From Collybia mongolica (lineage: Eukaryota; Basidiomycota; Agaricomycetes; Agaricales; Clitocybaceae), in assembly GCA_013420905.1 (NCBI GenBank), contig JAAXNY010000004.1, positions 744,001 through 808,000 on the forward strand: a stretch of DNA of 64,000 nt, read 5' to 3'. A program made the position numbers and the translations under genes. How positions within the stretch are numbered: position 1 is the first letter of the stretch; the number at the start of each line of letters is the position of its first letter. The notes under the pieces were generated by a model that was not told the DNA's origin, ran no database searches, and saw only the letters and a list, made by a program, of their open reading frames with translations. Of the stretch, positions 46,001 to 57,024 are shown in pieces.

Positions 46001-48062
46001 ATGCGCCTTTTAGATACAACCACGAGGAGATTGTCAGAATTTTTTGGTGACATACCGACCTATGCCATACTATCTCACACATGGGGGAGGAGGAGGTCAC
46101 ATTTCAAGATATCGCTGACCCCGACAAGGCGAGGAAGATGCAAGGCTTCGCAAAGATAGTCGGTGTATGCAATACAACCCTACAAGATGGCATCAGGTAC
46201 ATTTGGATAGATACATGCTGCATCAATAAGGAGAGTAGTGCCGAGCTCTCCGAAGCGATCAACTCAATGTATATTTGGTACAAGAACGCGCGGATCTGCT
46301 ACGCATATCTAAGTGATGTGCCGAGCAAAGGAGATCATGAAGATCCTTATTCCTTATTTGCGATGAGCCGGTAGTTTACCAGAGGTTGGACGCTCCAGGA
46401 GCTCATCGCACCTTCGAGAATTGTGTTTTACGGGCAGGATTGGGTTGATATCGGCACCAAGGCCACCTTGCAGAAGACCATATCTGCTATAACAGGGATT
46501 AGCACCACGGTCATCGTAGGAGGGGGGCACTCAATGTCGTTCAAGTTGGACGACATCCCAGTCGCTGTCAGGATGTCCTGGGCAGCCAACAGAACTACAA
46601 CGCGAGACGAAGACATCGCGTATAGTTTGATGGGACTGTTTGGGGTCAACATGCCGCTGCTCTATGGAGAGGGGAGGAACGCATTCATTCGTCTCCAGCA
46701 TGAGATTATAAAGAAGTCTACCGATCACTCCATATTCGCCTGGACTGCAGATGACAATACACAACGAGGTATTCTGGCCCGTTCTCCGAGAGAATTTAGA
46801 AAACCAAGCGGAATCGAAAGGATCTTTGGTTATGAAAAGGATGACCAGCACACGCCCTTCTCCATAACCAACAAAGGGCTTTACATAGAGCTACCTGTGG
46901 TTATTGTTTCTCGAGGTCAGGACCACCAAACGTTAGCCATGTTGAACTGCCGTTTCTCTGATGGTGGGAAGTCGGAGCCCATTGCAATCTCGCTTTTCCG
47001 AACAGAAGCAAGAATATCTAGCGAGTACGTCCGGCTCAGTACCACAGAGTTGCAGTCCGGCATCGGGGCAGGATGGGAGGTCGAAAGTCCTGTTCAAAGG
47101 TCTTCAATATATATTGCAGACGACTATTCTGTGGACGCCCATGATTCCGAAAGACAGCTTAGGATCTTGGTGAAACTCAAAGTGCCTGTCAAATATGGAA
47201 AGCTCCAGCATTTAGAGTCTGAACCAAGCAAATGCTGGGAGAAAATAGCGGAGAATGAGTGGAAGTACGCCAGAAAATCCACCCAGGATTTTGGCCAAGG
47301 AGCAGTCCTGTTGTTTGACAACCTAAAGAGAATGGATCGATTTGCCGTTGTAATTGGATCCAGGGAGCTTGGGGATATGGTGTGGTGTGATATTGTACCT
47401 GATCTCATATCCATGGATGAAGACACATACAGCATCTTCGAATCGTATGGCGGTGAACACGGATCTCGCTGGGAAAGAAAGAAACGCTTTTGGACAGGTT
47501 CTCCGTGTATCTTAATGATGGGTGGTCGGTCACTATTTCTTTGGGGACATCTAATATTGTTTCTGTCACGGGAGAGGAGTACTTTTTGGGTGCAGAAATT
47601 GAAATAAAGAAGTCGGCAGAGCAAAGCATTCCTGCGCGACCATTAAGGCGACCTGATGGCAGGATTAGGTACCTTGTTATCCCACCGATACCCCAATATG
47701 GGTTCATGATTGATACCAACAACCTCCAGACGGGCTCTTCTGACACAAGCTGGGCCGAGCATCTTGGCTCCTTCATCCTGTACACGAACGGTTCATACAC
47801 GGAAGTAGTACCGTTAAAAAACAACAGCTCGAACGAAGAATTTTGTTTGTTGGTGGGACCTTATCTTGACGGAGGTGAACAACTCTATTCCAGAATCGAG
47901 AAGGAAAGGCCTGAAGATGCGAATAAAGTCCTGGAAAATAAAGGTATATCCAAGGATGTTTACAGTGTGGCCCTCGACCACGAAAGATTGTTGTTCGTGA
48001 CGATCCGGCGATGCAAGGACAAGACTGTGGCTGACTTTATTGTGAACCTGTCGATGGCATGA
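46001..48062 (+). pseudogene. HET-domain gene, decayed paralogue
   Basis: From the ATG at 46001 (MRLLDTTTRRLSEFF) the full HET gene can be followed to the stop at 48062, at about the same length as the intact gene at 1765-3852 and clearly related to it end to end. Three lesions are visible: a one-base loss in the G-run near 46083-46087 just after SHTW; a TAG at 46372-46374 replacing the Trp of the third block (ALSHWFTRGW becomes AMSR-stop-FTRGW); and a one-base loss near 47487-47492 in KKRFLDR. The HET blocks otherwise survive: YIWIDTCCINKESSAELSEA and FTRGWTLQELIAP. Two frameshifts plus a stop make a functional product unlikely. Confidence 0.88.
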
Positions 48063-48400
48063 TGTCCCAGAGTCATTAGCGCACCTGGTTGAAAATACAA
48101 AGAGACAGCAATTTTGGGAGCGATAGTAATCTTGGACTGTGTATTGTTCACTAAAGTGCTTAGTCACGCGATGTATTTGAGGCACAGTTTTCTTCATTCA
48201 GTTGGGAGGCTTGTTAAGCGCGATGCGCTGAATCACTGGCAGCAAACCGGTATATTTTGTTTTGAGAATTCTACCGAGTCGTCAGTTGTAAAGCCGAGTA
48301 GTTGGATGGGGGTGGACGGTCGATAGGTTGGATGCGAAGTTTACCAATCCACCAGTGGAATATGGGATTTCAGTGTACTGCAACGAGGACGAAATATATG

Positions 48401-48470
48401 CCGGTCCGTTTGTACATTTATTGTTTCCGAAACTTATGAATTTAGGTGAGCGATTTATTTATTCGCTTAG
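48401..48470 (+). repeat. Single arm of the inverted-repeat element at 51 kb
   Basis: Matches the right arm of the element at 51096-51395, with the shared word TTTGTACATT, then AAACTTAT, GGTGAG and GATTTATT. It keeps CpGs where the other copy has TpG or CpA, which suggests it is either nearer the ancestral sequence or less affected by deamination. Confidence 0.75.
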
Positions 48471-48562
48471 GTTTGCTGGCGAAAATTTCGTGGCACTGCC
48501 ACACATTGATATCAGGTGACTTAGAGCTAACTGTAAAATTGTTGGCAAGGTCACATACAGGG

Positions 48563-49272
48563 AAGCAACTTCTTAGCTTTACATACTAAGTCAGGCTTCA
48601 AACTGTGTCCAAGTCACCTCAAAGGTGGCCCTTGGATATCCAAAGTGTTCAATAATAACACTTCCACTGCCAGATTAGTGCATGCTGTCACAGGTCATGC
48701 ACCCATTGGAGCATACAGGGAATGGTTCTTTCCCCAGGAGAACAATGCCCCCTGTGACTGCGGTGCCCCCGTGGAAACCATGGATCACATCATAAGGGAA
48801 TGTCCCCATATGAAGAGGGAGTCCAGACCCAGGGTCTGTCTGAGCCTTTGGTGGCTCATTTGGTTCCTCTCAACCAACCCAGAGGCCTTTACATTTAAGG
48901 TCCCATAGGTCTGCAGCCTATAGCCAGGTGCAGTACCAGTCCTTCTCCTTGAGTCCCTAATGGGGGGGGGGGGGGGGGTGTGTGCCTTCTCCAAGGATGA
49001 ACTAGGGCTAAGTTGAGGGTGGTCATGACTGCTCTCTGGGAGGTGGTGCACCACCACCCTGAACCAACCACCTGGCATCCCCCCCCTCATGAGGGACATG
49101 CAAACCAAGCACCTACAACTCCCTACAACAGCTCCTCTGGAGCACACCACAGTGTGATGGCTTCTAATAATTGCCCCTATGTCCTCCCATGCCTATGCAT
49201 TTCTTATGTAATAACAAACTGCAACTGTATTATGTATGGCGGTATATAAAAGCTTGAACCAAAAAAAAAAAA
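48563..49272 (+). mobile_element. 5'-truncated LINE (non-LTR) 3' end
   Basis: Frame 48645-48908 encodes a non-LTR reverse transcriptase tail: LVHAVTGHAPIGAYREWFF, then CDCGAPVETMDHIIRECP, related to the tail at 15 kb but a different copy. It ends in a poly(A) run at 49260-49272 and is flanked by a perfect 13-bp target duplication GTCACATACAGGG (48550-48562 and 49273-49285). A run of 17 or so G near 48962 lies in its 3' part. Length 710 bp; no catalytic domain remains. Confidence 0.88.
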
Positions 49273-49285
49273 GTCACATACAGGG

Positions 49286-51095
49286 CTCCACCATATGGCC
49301 ATGCTACTGAATGTGCATCATTACAACCACCCTCAGAGGATCACCACTGTCATTATGTACATAGTAATCAAATGGATGTATTGTACAAAAAGTTTTTAAT
49401 GTCTAGCAACTAAGTGAGAACCTACCATGCAGAACCTATCTGCAATTCTACAGGCCTAACTGATGGTTGGGGTTAAGGCTCATTTCAGTGGTATGTCTGA
49501 ATATGGCCCTTGATACCCCAGTGCATGAGGTTGGAATGAGGTCCTGAACCCAAAGGAACTGTACAAGCTACAACCACCATTCTAAATCACTTCAATACTG
49601 ATGTCAGAGGACCTGACTTACTGAAATGCCATAATACACTCCAAACAACAATCTCATCAAGGCTGCCTGTCTGCAGATGTGGATAGTATTGTAATGCCAC
49701 AGAAGGTGTGTATTCAATGCCTTTGACACAGCCCCATTTCTTCATATAGTTTGTGAGGTCCCTACTAACACAATACTCTATGTTTATATAAATATGTCAT
49801 TTCATATGCTGTATGAGTTAAGTTAGAGTGACACGAGTCTCAGAATAATAGAGAGCCCACAAACTACAAAAATGAAGCCTTGTGATGTGCCTGCATGAGC
49901 AGGTGTGCTGCACTTACTGCTCCTACAATAGAAAGTAAGTTTGGGAACAGGAGGGGCATCAAGATGACATTTGTGGTCATGTTTCTGCTCCTTGCCTTGC
50001 TCCTCCCCATCATAGTTCCTATCATGCTCCTGATCACTGCTCTGACTCCTGCTGTGCCTGTGCTCCCTGATCCAGTCCCTGTTGTGCTCCCAATCTCTTG
50101 AGCCACCCCATGAGTATGAGCAGCTGTATGAGTGCTTGTGTTACAGCTGTTTAGGTCTTATCCACCAAGTCAGTCTGGTTTGTCATTTGTTCATTCTAAG
50201 ACCATTGACTCTGTAAGTCCAACATCTGCTGACTGTCAGCGATGCAACAATAACAGTCACTGCAGGATATCAGAGAATATAAGAGGAGAGAGGGCACAAG
50301 AGGTAGGGAGTTGAGGAGACCTGTCTGTATTGCAGAGAATAGATGAGATCAAGACTACAGAACAAGTAGCTAGAGGTGCAGTATATATACAACTACCTAA
50401 GGGGGACCAGAGTAGAATAAATATGGAGAGGTAAACCAAACATAACCAGGGTAGTGTACAGCATCAATCAAATGATGAAATGGAATAATGGGAATGAGGG
50501 GAGAATTGTAACTACTGGGGATGGATGAATTAACAACCAATCCCCCTAGATAAGAGATAAGATAAGATCAAAAAGACGGAGATAAGATGGGAATATAATT
50601 TTCATGACACTGACTCCCTCTTTAGGGCTAAGTCTGATTGTTCATTCAATGATACACTACTCCCTTTGTAAGGCAAGTAGGATTGAGTTCGCATTGAGGA
50701 GTCAAGAGTAGGTGAATGAGGTTGATATAGCTAGGTCAAGCTAAGGAAGCTAACTACACTAGAATGTCCCTATATATATGTATAAGTCCAATAAGCATAG
50801 ATAAGAGGGATGAGTAAGCATGAGATAAATGAGACTAATGGAGAATTGTCTGAGTAATGTGAACCAATATTAGTAATTGTGAGTAAGCAACAGTGAGTAA
50901 GAAGAAAAAGATAGATAGGATGCATGATAAGGGAATTTGTAACAGCATGCAATTTGGGGGGTCTATGTGGATTGTGAGGAGTTGGGAGTGGTAAGGAATG
51001 ACTGATTGGGTGGATAATGCACCATACACCAGGAATGAGGGACAAGGAAAAGCCAAAAAAGCAAGAACACAATGAGACTGAAATTTTGCTGTCAA
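49286..51095. other. CpG-poor DNA, no supported gene
   Basis: About 1.8 kb with almost no CpG, typical of old methylated repeats in this window. Open frames at 49864-50106 and 50770-51095 are low-complexity and overlap each other on both strands; none has a recognisable domain. Confidence 0.5.
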
Positions 51096-51395
51096 ACTTA
51101 GATGGTGTGATCTAAGCTGAAAATGGTTAAGTCACTAAGGTTAAGTTACTAAGTGAATGAATAAATCACTCACTTGAATAAATAAGTTTTGGAAATAATA
51201 AATGTACAAATGGACCATCATAGAAATAGAGAGAGGATTGAAATGTGAATTCAGCTGGAATTTGGTTTGAGTTCTGCCAGTATATGACAGTCCATTTGTA
51301 CATTCATTATTTCCAAAACTTATTCATTCAGGTGAGTGATTTATTCATTTGCTTAGTTACTTAACTATTTTTGGCTCAGATCACACCATCTGAGT
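51096..51395. mobile_element. Foldback/MITE-like element
   Basis: Two inverted arms (about 51096-51216 and 51288-51395) pair over roughly 110 bp with some mismatches, leaving a loop of about 70 bp. The outer ends read ACTTAGATGGTGTGATCT and its partner. No open frame. No clear target duplication was seen, so the family is uncertain. Confidence 0.78.
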
Positions 51396-52047
51396 TCTGA
51401 GTTTGAATAATTTCAAAGGAGGTCATACCTACACTGACAACAGTGACTAAAATAAGCAATGCTATCACTGATCAAACTTTGCAAATTCTTACAAGATTGT
51501 TGGGTTATGTACTTGACATCCACTTGAGAGAATCCTTGATTTCTTGCATCAAACACAAGCTCAATATCACAGCTTTAATAACCTACAATTTCTACGTTTT
51601 AAAGTAAGGGGAAGGTGGATGCCAGTGTGCAATTCCATTTTCACTGGGTTTTGCAAAAATCATAACACTTGGGTTACACCAAGATTTCAACCTCAGTTGC
51701 AGCAACTGCTCAACTTTTGATGGCAACATGTCAAACCACTTGACAGGAAGGGTGTTGATGGGGCAGAGTTAAAGTCCAGCCAGGAAACCATGCCTATTTA
51801 TCACACCCAAATTTCAATGTGCTCATGTCCAACCATATCAATCAAGACAGTCCCAGAGAAATTTATTGTAGCTTTATATGTTACAAGACATGTTAGACTT
51901 CAGAGGTTTAAGAGAGCAATATATGTTCACAGCCTTGGGAGGATTATGAAGTGAAAGAATGCAGGATTTTGGTATATATCTGAACATTGACAATTTCACA
52001 AGCTGGATATGAATGAAAAGAATATGGACTATGATACAGGAGGCATA
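51396..52047. other. CpG-poor DNA, no supported gene
   Basis: About 650 bp between the foldback element and the second Tc1 copy. I see no gene. Confidence 0.5.
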
Positions 52048-53655
52048 CAGTGGCTCAAAAAACTGCCCCAATGTTTGTACATTTTTGAAAGATCAATATG
52101 GTATGAAGTGCTGACATAAGCAGGGGACCTGGGGTAATTATGTAAGATACTATGACATCGTGGCTTTCCAATGGACCCTGGATCATGTGATTTGGATCAA
52201 AACCCATTAAGCTATAGGCCAAACAAAATGATTACTCATTGGGGCAGTTTTTTGACCCTCTATTAATTTTCTATCTAATACTTTGTATGACCACCTTTTG
52301 CCTTTATAACTGCTTGTATCCGCCTGGGCATACTTTCTATCAGGTTTTGGCATACCTCTGGTGGAATTTCACCCCACTCTTCAGCCAATCTATCCCACAA
52401 CTCATGTACTCCTTTGGGTGGTGTCGGATATTCTTTAAGACGGCGCTTGAGATGTTCCCAAAGGTGTTCTATTGGATTCATGTCAGGGGATTGGGCAGGC
52501 CAGCCAAGGACTTGAATGTTGTTGTCTTCAAACCACTGTGTGGCCAGTCCAGATGTGTGTTTGGGGTCGTTATCTTGCTGAAAGTAGCGCTCGCCATCCA
52601 CCATTTCCAACTTCTCAAAACTTTCCTGAACTCCACTCTCCAAAATTTCACAGTATTGAACCTTGTCCATGTTCCCCTGCACCTCTATGAGCTTTCCCAC
52701 TCCATTCCACCCCATACAACCCCATACCATGAGGTTTCCTCCTCCTCCATGTTTGACAGTAGGTGATGTTGTTCTATCAGATGGTGGTTCTCCCCTTTGT
52801 TTCCAGACATAAACCTTTCCATCTGACCCAATCCTATTGATTTTGGTCTCATCTGTCCATAGAACCCTTTTCCAGTCCTCCACAGTCCAGCTTTCATGAT
52901 ATTTTGCAAACTGGAGACGCCGGATGCGATGGGCTCGTTTGAGAAGAGGAGCTTTCCTCTTTGTAGCAGCATAAAATTGATTTTCCTTGAGTGCATTTCT
53001 GACTGTCTGGGGTGTGACAGGATTGGGGATGATGCCATTGATGAATTGGGTAGCCTGAACTGCATTATCAAGCTTCCCTGACTTGATTTGACGAATAATT
53101 GACTGTTTGTCACGAACAGACAGCTTGGAGGGGCGGCCACCAAGGTTGTTTTCTTTGTTTCCATCCACATCTTTGCTGATCCTACTGATGGTACCCTTCC
53201 CTAGACCAGTTTTCTCCTTGATTTGACACTGAGAATAGCCCTCATTGAGGAGAGAAACAACAGTATTGTGCTGAGCAGTAGAAATGGCTTTCATGATGGT
53301 GGTAAGAGGTCAAGAAGATGATTGAACCAATTCCAACATGTCAAATTGATACAAATAAAGTCACATGACATTGTTTATTCTTCCCACAGTCCATAATGTT
53401 CTTGCATTGGATCATAAATGCCAGAATAATGGAAAATAAGATAAGGGTCAAAAAACTGCCCCAATAAGTAACCATTTTGTTTGGCTTATAGCTTAATGGA
53501 TATTGATCCAAATCACATGATCCAGGGTCCATTGGAAAGCCACGATGTCATAGTATCTTACATAATTACCCCAGGTCCCCTGCTTATGTCAGCACTTCAT
53601 ACCATATTGATCTTTCAAAAATGTACAAACATTGGGGCAGTTTTTTGAGCCACTG
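52048..53655 (-). mobile_element. Tc1/mariner element, copy 2
   Basis: The same 1,608 bp as copy 1 in the opposite orientation, between TA dinucleotides (52046-52047 and 53656-53657). The 212-bp inverted arms and the transposase are intact. It is inserted in CpG-poor DNA yet keeps its own CpGs, which fits a recent arrival. Confidence 0.95.
52275..53294 (-). CDS. Tc1/mariner DD34E transposase (copy 2)
   Basis: 339 residues, the same sequence as the transposase at 32852-33871, with the HTH region, GRP-type linker and D, D, E motifs all present. Either copy could supply enzyme for the other. Confidence 0.95.
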   Translation of the reverse strand: MKAISTAQHNTVVSLLNEGYSQCQIKEKTGLGKGTISRISKDVDGNKENNLGGRPSKLSVRDKQSIIRQIKSGKLDNAVQATQFINGIIPNPVTPQTVRNALKENQFYAATKRKAPLLKRAHRIRRLQFAKYHESWTVEDWKRVLWTDETKINRIGSDGKVYVWKQRGEPPSDRTTSPTVKHGGGGNLMVWGCMGWNGVGKLIEVQGNMDKVQYCEILESGVQESFEKLEMVDGERYFQQDNDPKHTSGLATQWFEDNNIQVLGWPAQSPDMNPIEHLWEHLKRRLKEYPTPPKGVHELWDRLAEEWGEIPPEVCQNLIESMPRRIQAVIKAKGGHTKY

Positions 53656-53657
53656 TA

Positions 53658-56085
53658 AGCACACTCAATCTGTAGGCAATCAGTCTCCAATGTAAGTTGT
53701 TGTGTATATCAAGGCTGATTTGCAAAACTAGGTGAGTTTGTAAAACTCAATCAGTAATAGTACATGCCTTATTTGCTGAAATTGAGCCCATCATCTCAGG
53801 CAATGCCTTGTAAGGGGAGTGCATATGCACCCCACATCTTGTCACTCAGATACACCTCACTTAATTATGCTCATCATATGCTGCTGTATGCCTCAAGGCA
53901 TCTCAGCATAATCCTATCTACCCTGTGACATCCTCCTTACCCCCTTTTGCATTTAGTAGTTTACTCCTTACTGACATGTTACATGTGTATCATTTGCACA
54001 GCCCTAGCAGGCTGGTATAAGTTTACAACATATTTCCATAGTTATTCCCACTATACCTATATAGATGGGGCTGTCTGATTGTAGACAGCACCTTTGCAAT
54101 AAACTAGGCCCAGATCTCCCTTTGTGACAAAGCCCACTTAGTCCTCTGGTGCCCCTTTCCCTGTGCAGCTGAGTTTACCATTCATATCACTCTCCCCTTG
54201 GGACACTCAGTGTGATGTGGCCCCTTACATGCCTGTTACATTTTCTCCCCCCCAAAAAAATAATTGAGGCAGGGCGATCTGTCTGTAAGAACCAGATCTA
54301 TATTAAGTGGTATAGCCAGTGCTGTGCATGGCTGATCCAAGTTCTATAATAGTCAATTTAACTATAAACTGTGGTAAAAACATGCAATCAAGCATGGACA
54401 TAGAGACAATTATGTGCAATGGAAGAGTTGTGGGCCTGAGAGCAAAATGAAGGTACTGTACTTGCTCTAATGGGCAATGTTGGTCATATGCCTCAAGAAT
54501 TCAAAGTAGGTTCCCTGCCAAATTTCTTCTTCAAGCTTCAACATTGACCTGTAGAGTGTTGCAGTAGCAAGTGTACAACCAAATACCAGCCCATGGCAGC
54601 TTGAATATTGAGCCTTACACTCAGTTAAATCAATGTATGTCCCCAGCTTGTCCCATGCTATTCACCAATGCTACAAGTAGAACTCAGAACAAGACTGTTG
54701 AATCAATGGGGCTGAGGCCCCTCATTATATAGATATGGCCATTAATGCACTCAATTTGTCTTCCACAAAGGTGAGCTTGTCCTATTTCTCAATTCTCTGC
54801 ATTAAAAATTTAACCTTTCATTCCTTACTATTTTGTCCCAGGTGAAAGCAGTGAGCTAATTGCTATTATGAAGCTGCATGAAGAGTTCCTCAAGCCTCTC
54901 ATGGCAGACTTCTTGTTTATCCAGGTCCATCATGAGATTCCAAGTCCCATGATTATGTTAACTCTCCTTATAGCATGGGGATCTTCATTCAATGCTGCCT
55001 AAACATGCTGTCCAGTCCCAAAAGCAGCATGATAGGTGAGACTAGATTTATTGAGTACTTCAGTGAAAGATAATGAGTGACTCCATGTAATTTTGTGACA
55101 GTGCAAGGGAGCAGCAGCCCAAGTGTAGGAAAGTGTGATTCATGTGGATAGTGTGCAGGCTAACTTTGTCTGATAGGACCCTTGGGTGAAGGCTCTGAGC
55201 CAAGGAGGTTCAAGAAGGAGGCAGAGGCCTGCACAATGATATGACACAACACCATATGAGGGTACCCTACTTGAGGGTGTTCAGTTGATGATCTTTAATA
55301 AGCCTGGAGAGAGAGAGTGGGGGATACTAGGTGGCCCTGTGTGATGTTTCTGGGATACAAAAGCTCTGTTAGGACCTAGGACAGGTTGCTGGGGGTCAGG
55401 AATTGCAAGATTTATACTTTAATGATGATGGACAAGGTATGGGGGGAGTATCTATTACTCACAATTCATTTGCAGCATGTGCATCAATATACACCCCTAA
55501 CATGAAACTTGGACACTACTAACCAGAATCCTACCAAGTCAATTACTACCATGAATCAGATGAATCAAAATCATCAAGCCATGAGGATGGAGAGTTGACT
55601 ATCCTGGGGAGGAAATGGAGAAAGCATAGGTATCTCCATAATAGTCTGCTCATTGTGCCCAACAACAAGCAGAACTTCATCAAAATATAGGGCTTGGCAG
55701 TACACAGCCCACCCAAGTGGTGTTTTTAAATGACCATTGGCTGATCAGACACAAGTGAAATATGAACCAAGTTGATGAAATTGAACCATGTAGCTCTTGT
55801 CTACAGTAGTCAAGAGCCAGCCCAAAGTAGTCAAAAACCATTCATTTCCTCACAAATGGCCAAATCCACATTAAAAGTTGACAAAATCATGAGTTTGAAT
55901 TACCATTTTTGTTGACACTTGTATGACTTTTCATTGGCATTGTTGTTACTGCTGACTTTACACTGACTAAGCATGACTTTATTTTTACTGAGGAGGACAG
56001 GTATCATACTCATCACAGCTTGTGCTGCAGTGAAAGAGGCACAGAGGTGGCTGTACAAGTCAGATTAAAAAACAACCCCCCTTGC
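53658..56085. other. CpG-poor repeat DNA, no supported gene
   Basis: About 2.4 kb with no long frame. It shares short dispersed words with the region near 59590-59715, including AGTACATG-TTTGCTGAAAT and the TGAGGCAGGGC box, so both places probably hold fragments of one repeat family. Confidence 0.5.
54241..54305 (+). repeat. Dispersed repeat, copy 1
   Basis: TTTTCTCCCCC-(A-run)-TTGAGGCAGGGCGAT followed by CTGTAAGAACCAG. A near match lies at 59651-59715. Confidence 0.75.
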
Positions 56086-57024
56086 CAGGCTCCTAGAACC
56101 AACCCCTTGAAGTGTTCAACCAAAGATAAACCAAGGTTTGTCCATGTTTGCATTGTAGCAAACATGTTTTGTGAACACTCTAGAGAGGCTGGCATTTTAA
56201 CAATTGGTAATCTTGGACTTGAGCTCTGAACTCTAGTTTAGGTCTTAAACAACTGTTTCCACATCAGTATAACTCCACATACCAAACAATAGAAAACATA
56301 ATATTTGCCATTGCCACATCACAACAAGTGACAATCCTTGTCAGGGAAATTGGTGATGTGATCTCAATGATGATAGATTGCACAAACCTTTATCATATCA
56401 ATATCACAATCCTCATCATGACACCAAACCTCAACAGGATTTCAGAAGCAATTGCCCAGTTTGGAATATCTACCTCAGATATCATATTCCTGTTGTTCAA
56501 AAATATGAATCATGATGCTGTTCTTGACCTGAGGGGGAATGCTGGCCAGATTCTTGATTGCCTTGAAAGTTGTCCATTCACAAAAAAAGTGGCAATAGAT
56601 TGGGCAGAGAAGACAATGACTACCTTTTACACCTCTGAAATTAAAACTCTCTTGAAGAAAGAGAGTGGATTTCATTTCTGTCCAGAGGAGCAATAGAACA
56701 ACAGCTACAAGAATTTGATATACATGATGTATCAGAGGTGATGTGTTCAGGGGCACCATAGATAAGGAGACTGTTGGATTATCACTTGTTGTGACATGGC
56801 AATGGCAATATGTTTTCTATTGTTTGGTATATGGAGAATATATTGATGTGGAAACAGTTGTCCAAGACCTAAACTAGGTTTAGAGCTCATGTCCAAGATT
56901 ACCAAACTGTTAAAATGCCAGCCTCTCTAGAGTGTTCACAAAACATGTTTGCCACAATGCAAAGATGGACAAACCTTGGTTTGTCTTCAGTTGAACACTT
57001 TGAGAGGTTGGTTCTAGGAGCCTG
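56086..57024. mobile_element. Long inverted-repeat element, about 940 bp
   Basis: Arms of about 250 bp (56086-56337 and 56776-57024) are imperfect reverse complements, beginning CAGGCTCCTAGAACCAACC. They enclose about 440 bp. Inside is a plus-strand frame of 122 codons (56328-56696). No target duplication was found. It may be a non-autonomous DNA transposon. Confidence 0.75.
56328..56696 (+). CDS. Unrecognised ORF between inverted arms
   Basis: 122 codons, beginning at an ATG at the inner edge of the left arm. The translation looks protein-like rather than random (NLNRISEAIAQFGISTSDII, then NHDAVLDLRGNAGQILDCLE), with hydrophobic and charged residues in a mixed alpha/beta pattern. I recognise no domain. 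It lies in CpG-depleted DNA and may be a decayed captured gene fragment. Confidence 0.35.
   Translation: MTILVREIGDVISMMIDCTNLYHINITILIMTPNLNRISEAIAQFGISTSDIIFLLFKNMNHDAVLDLRGNAGQILDCLESCPFTKKVAIDWAEKTMTTFYTSEIKTLLKKESGFHFCPEEQ

Noticed and set aside
9776..46374. TGA or TAG falling at expected Trp codons in PIG-X, pol and a HET gene, suggesting a changed genetic code
   Set aside because: MIOS and the intact HET gene use TGG for Trp, and MIOS ends on TGA. The codons fit single G-to-A changes in decaying or suspect genes.
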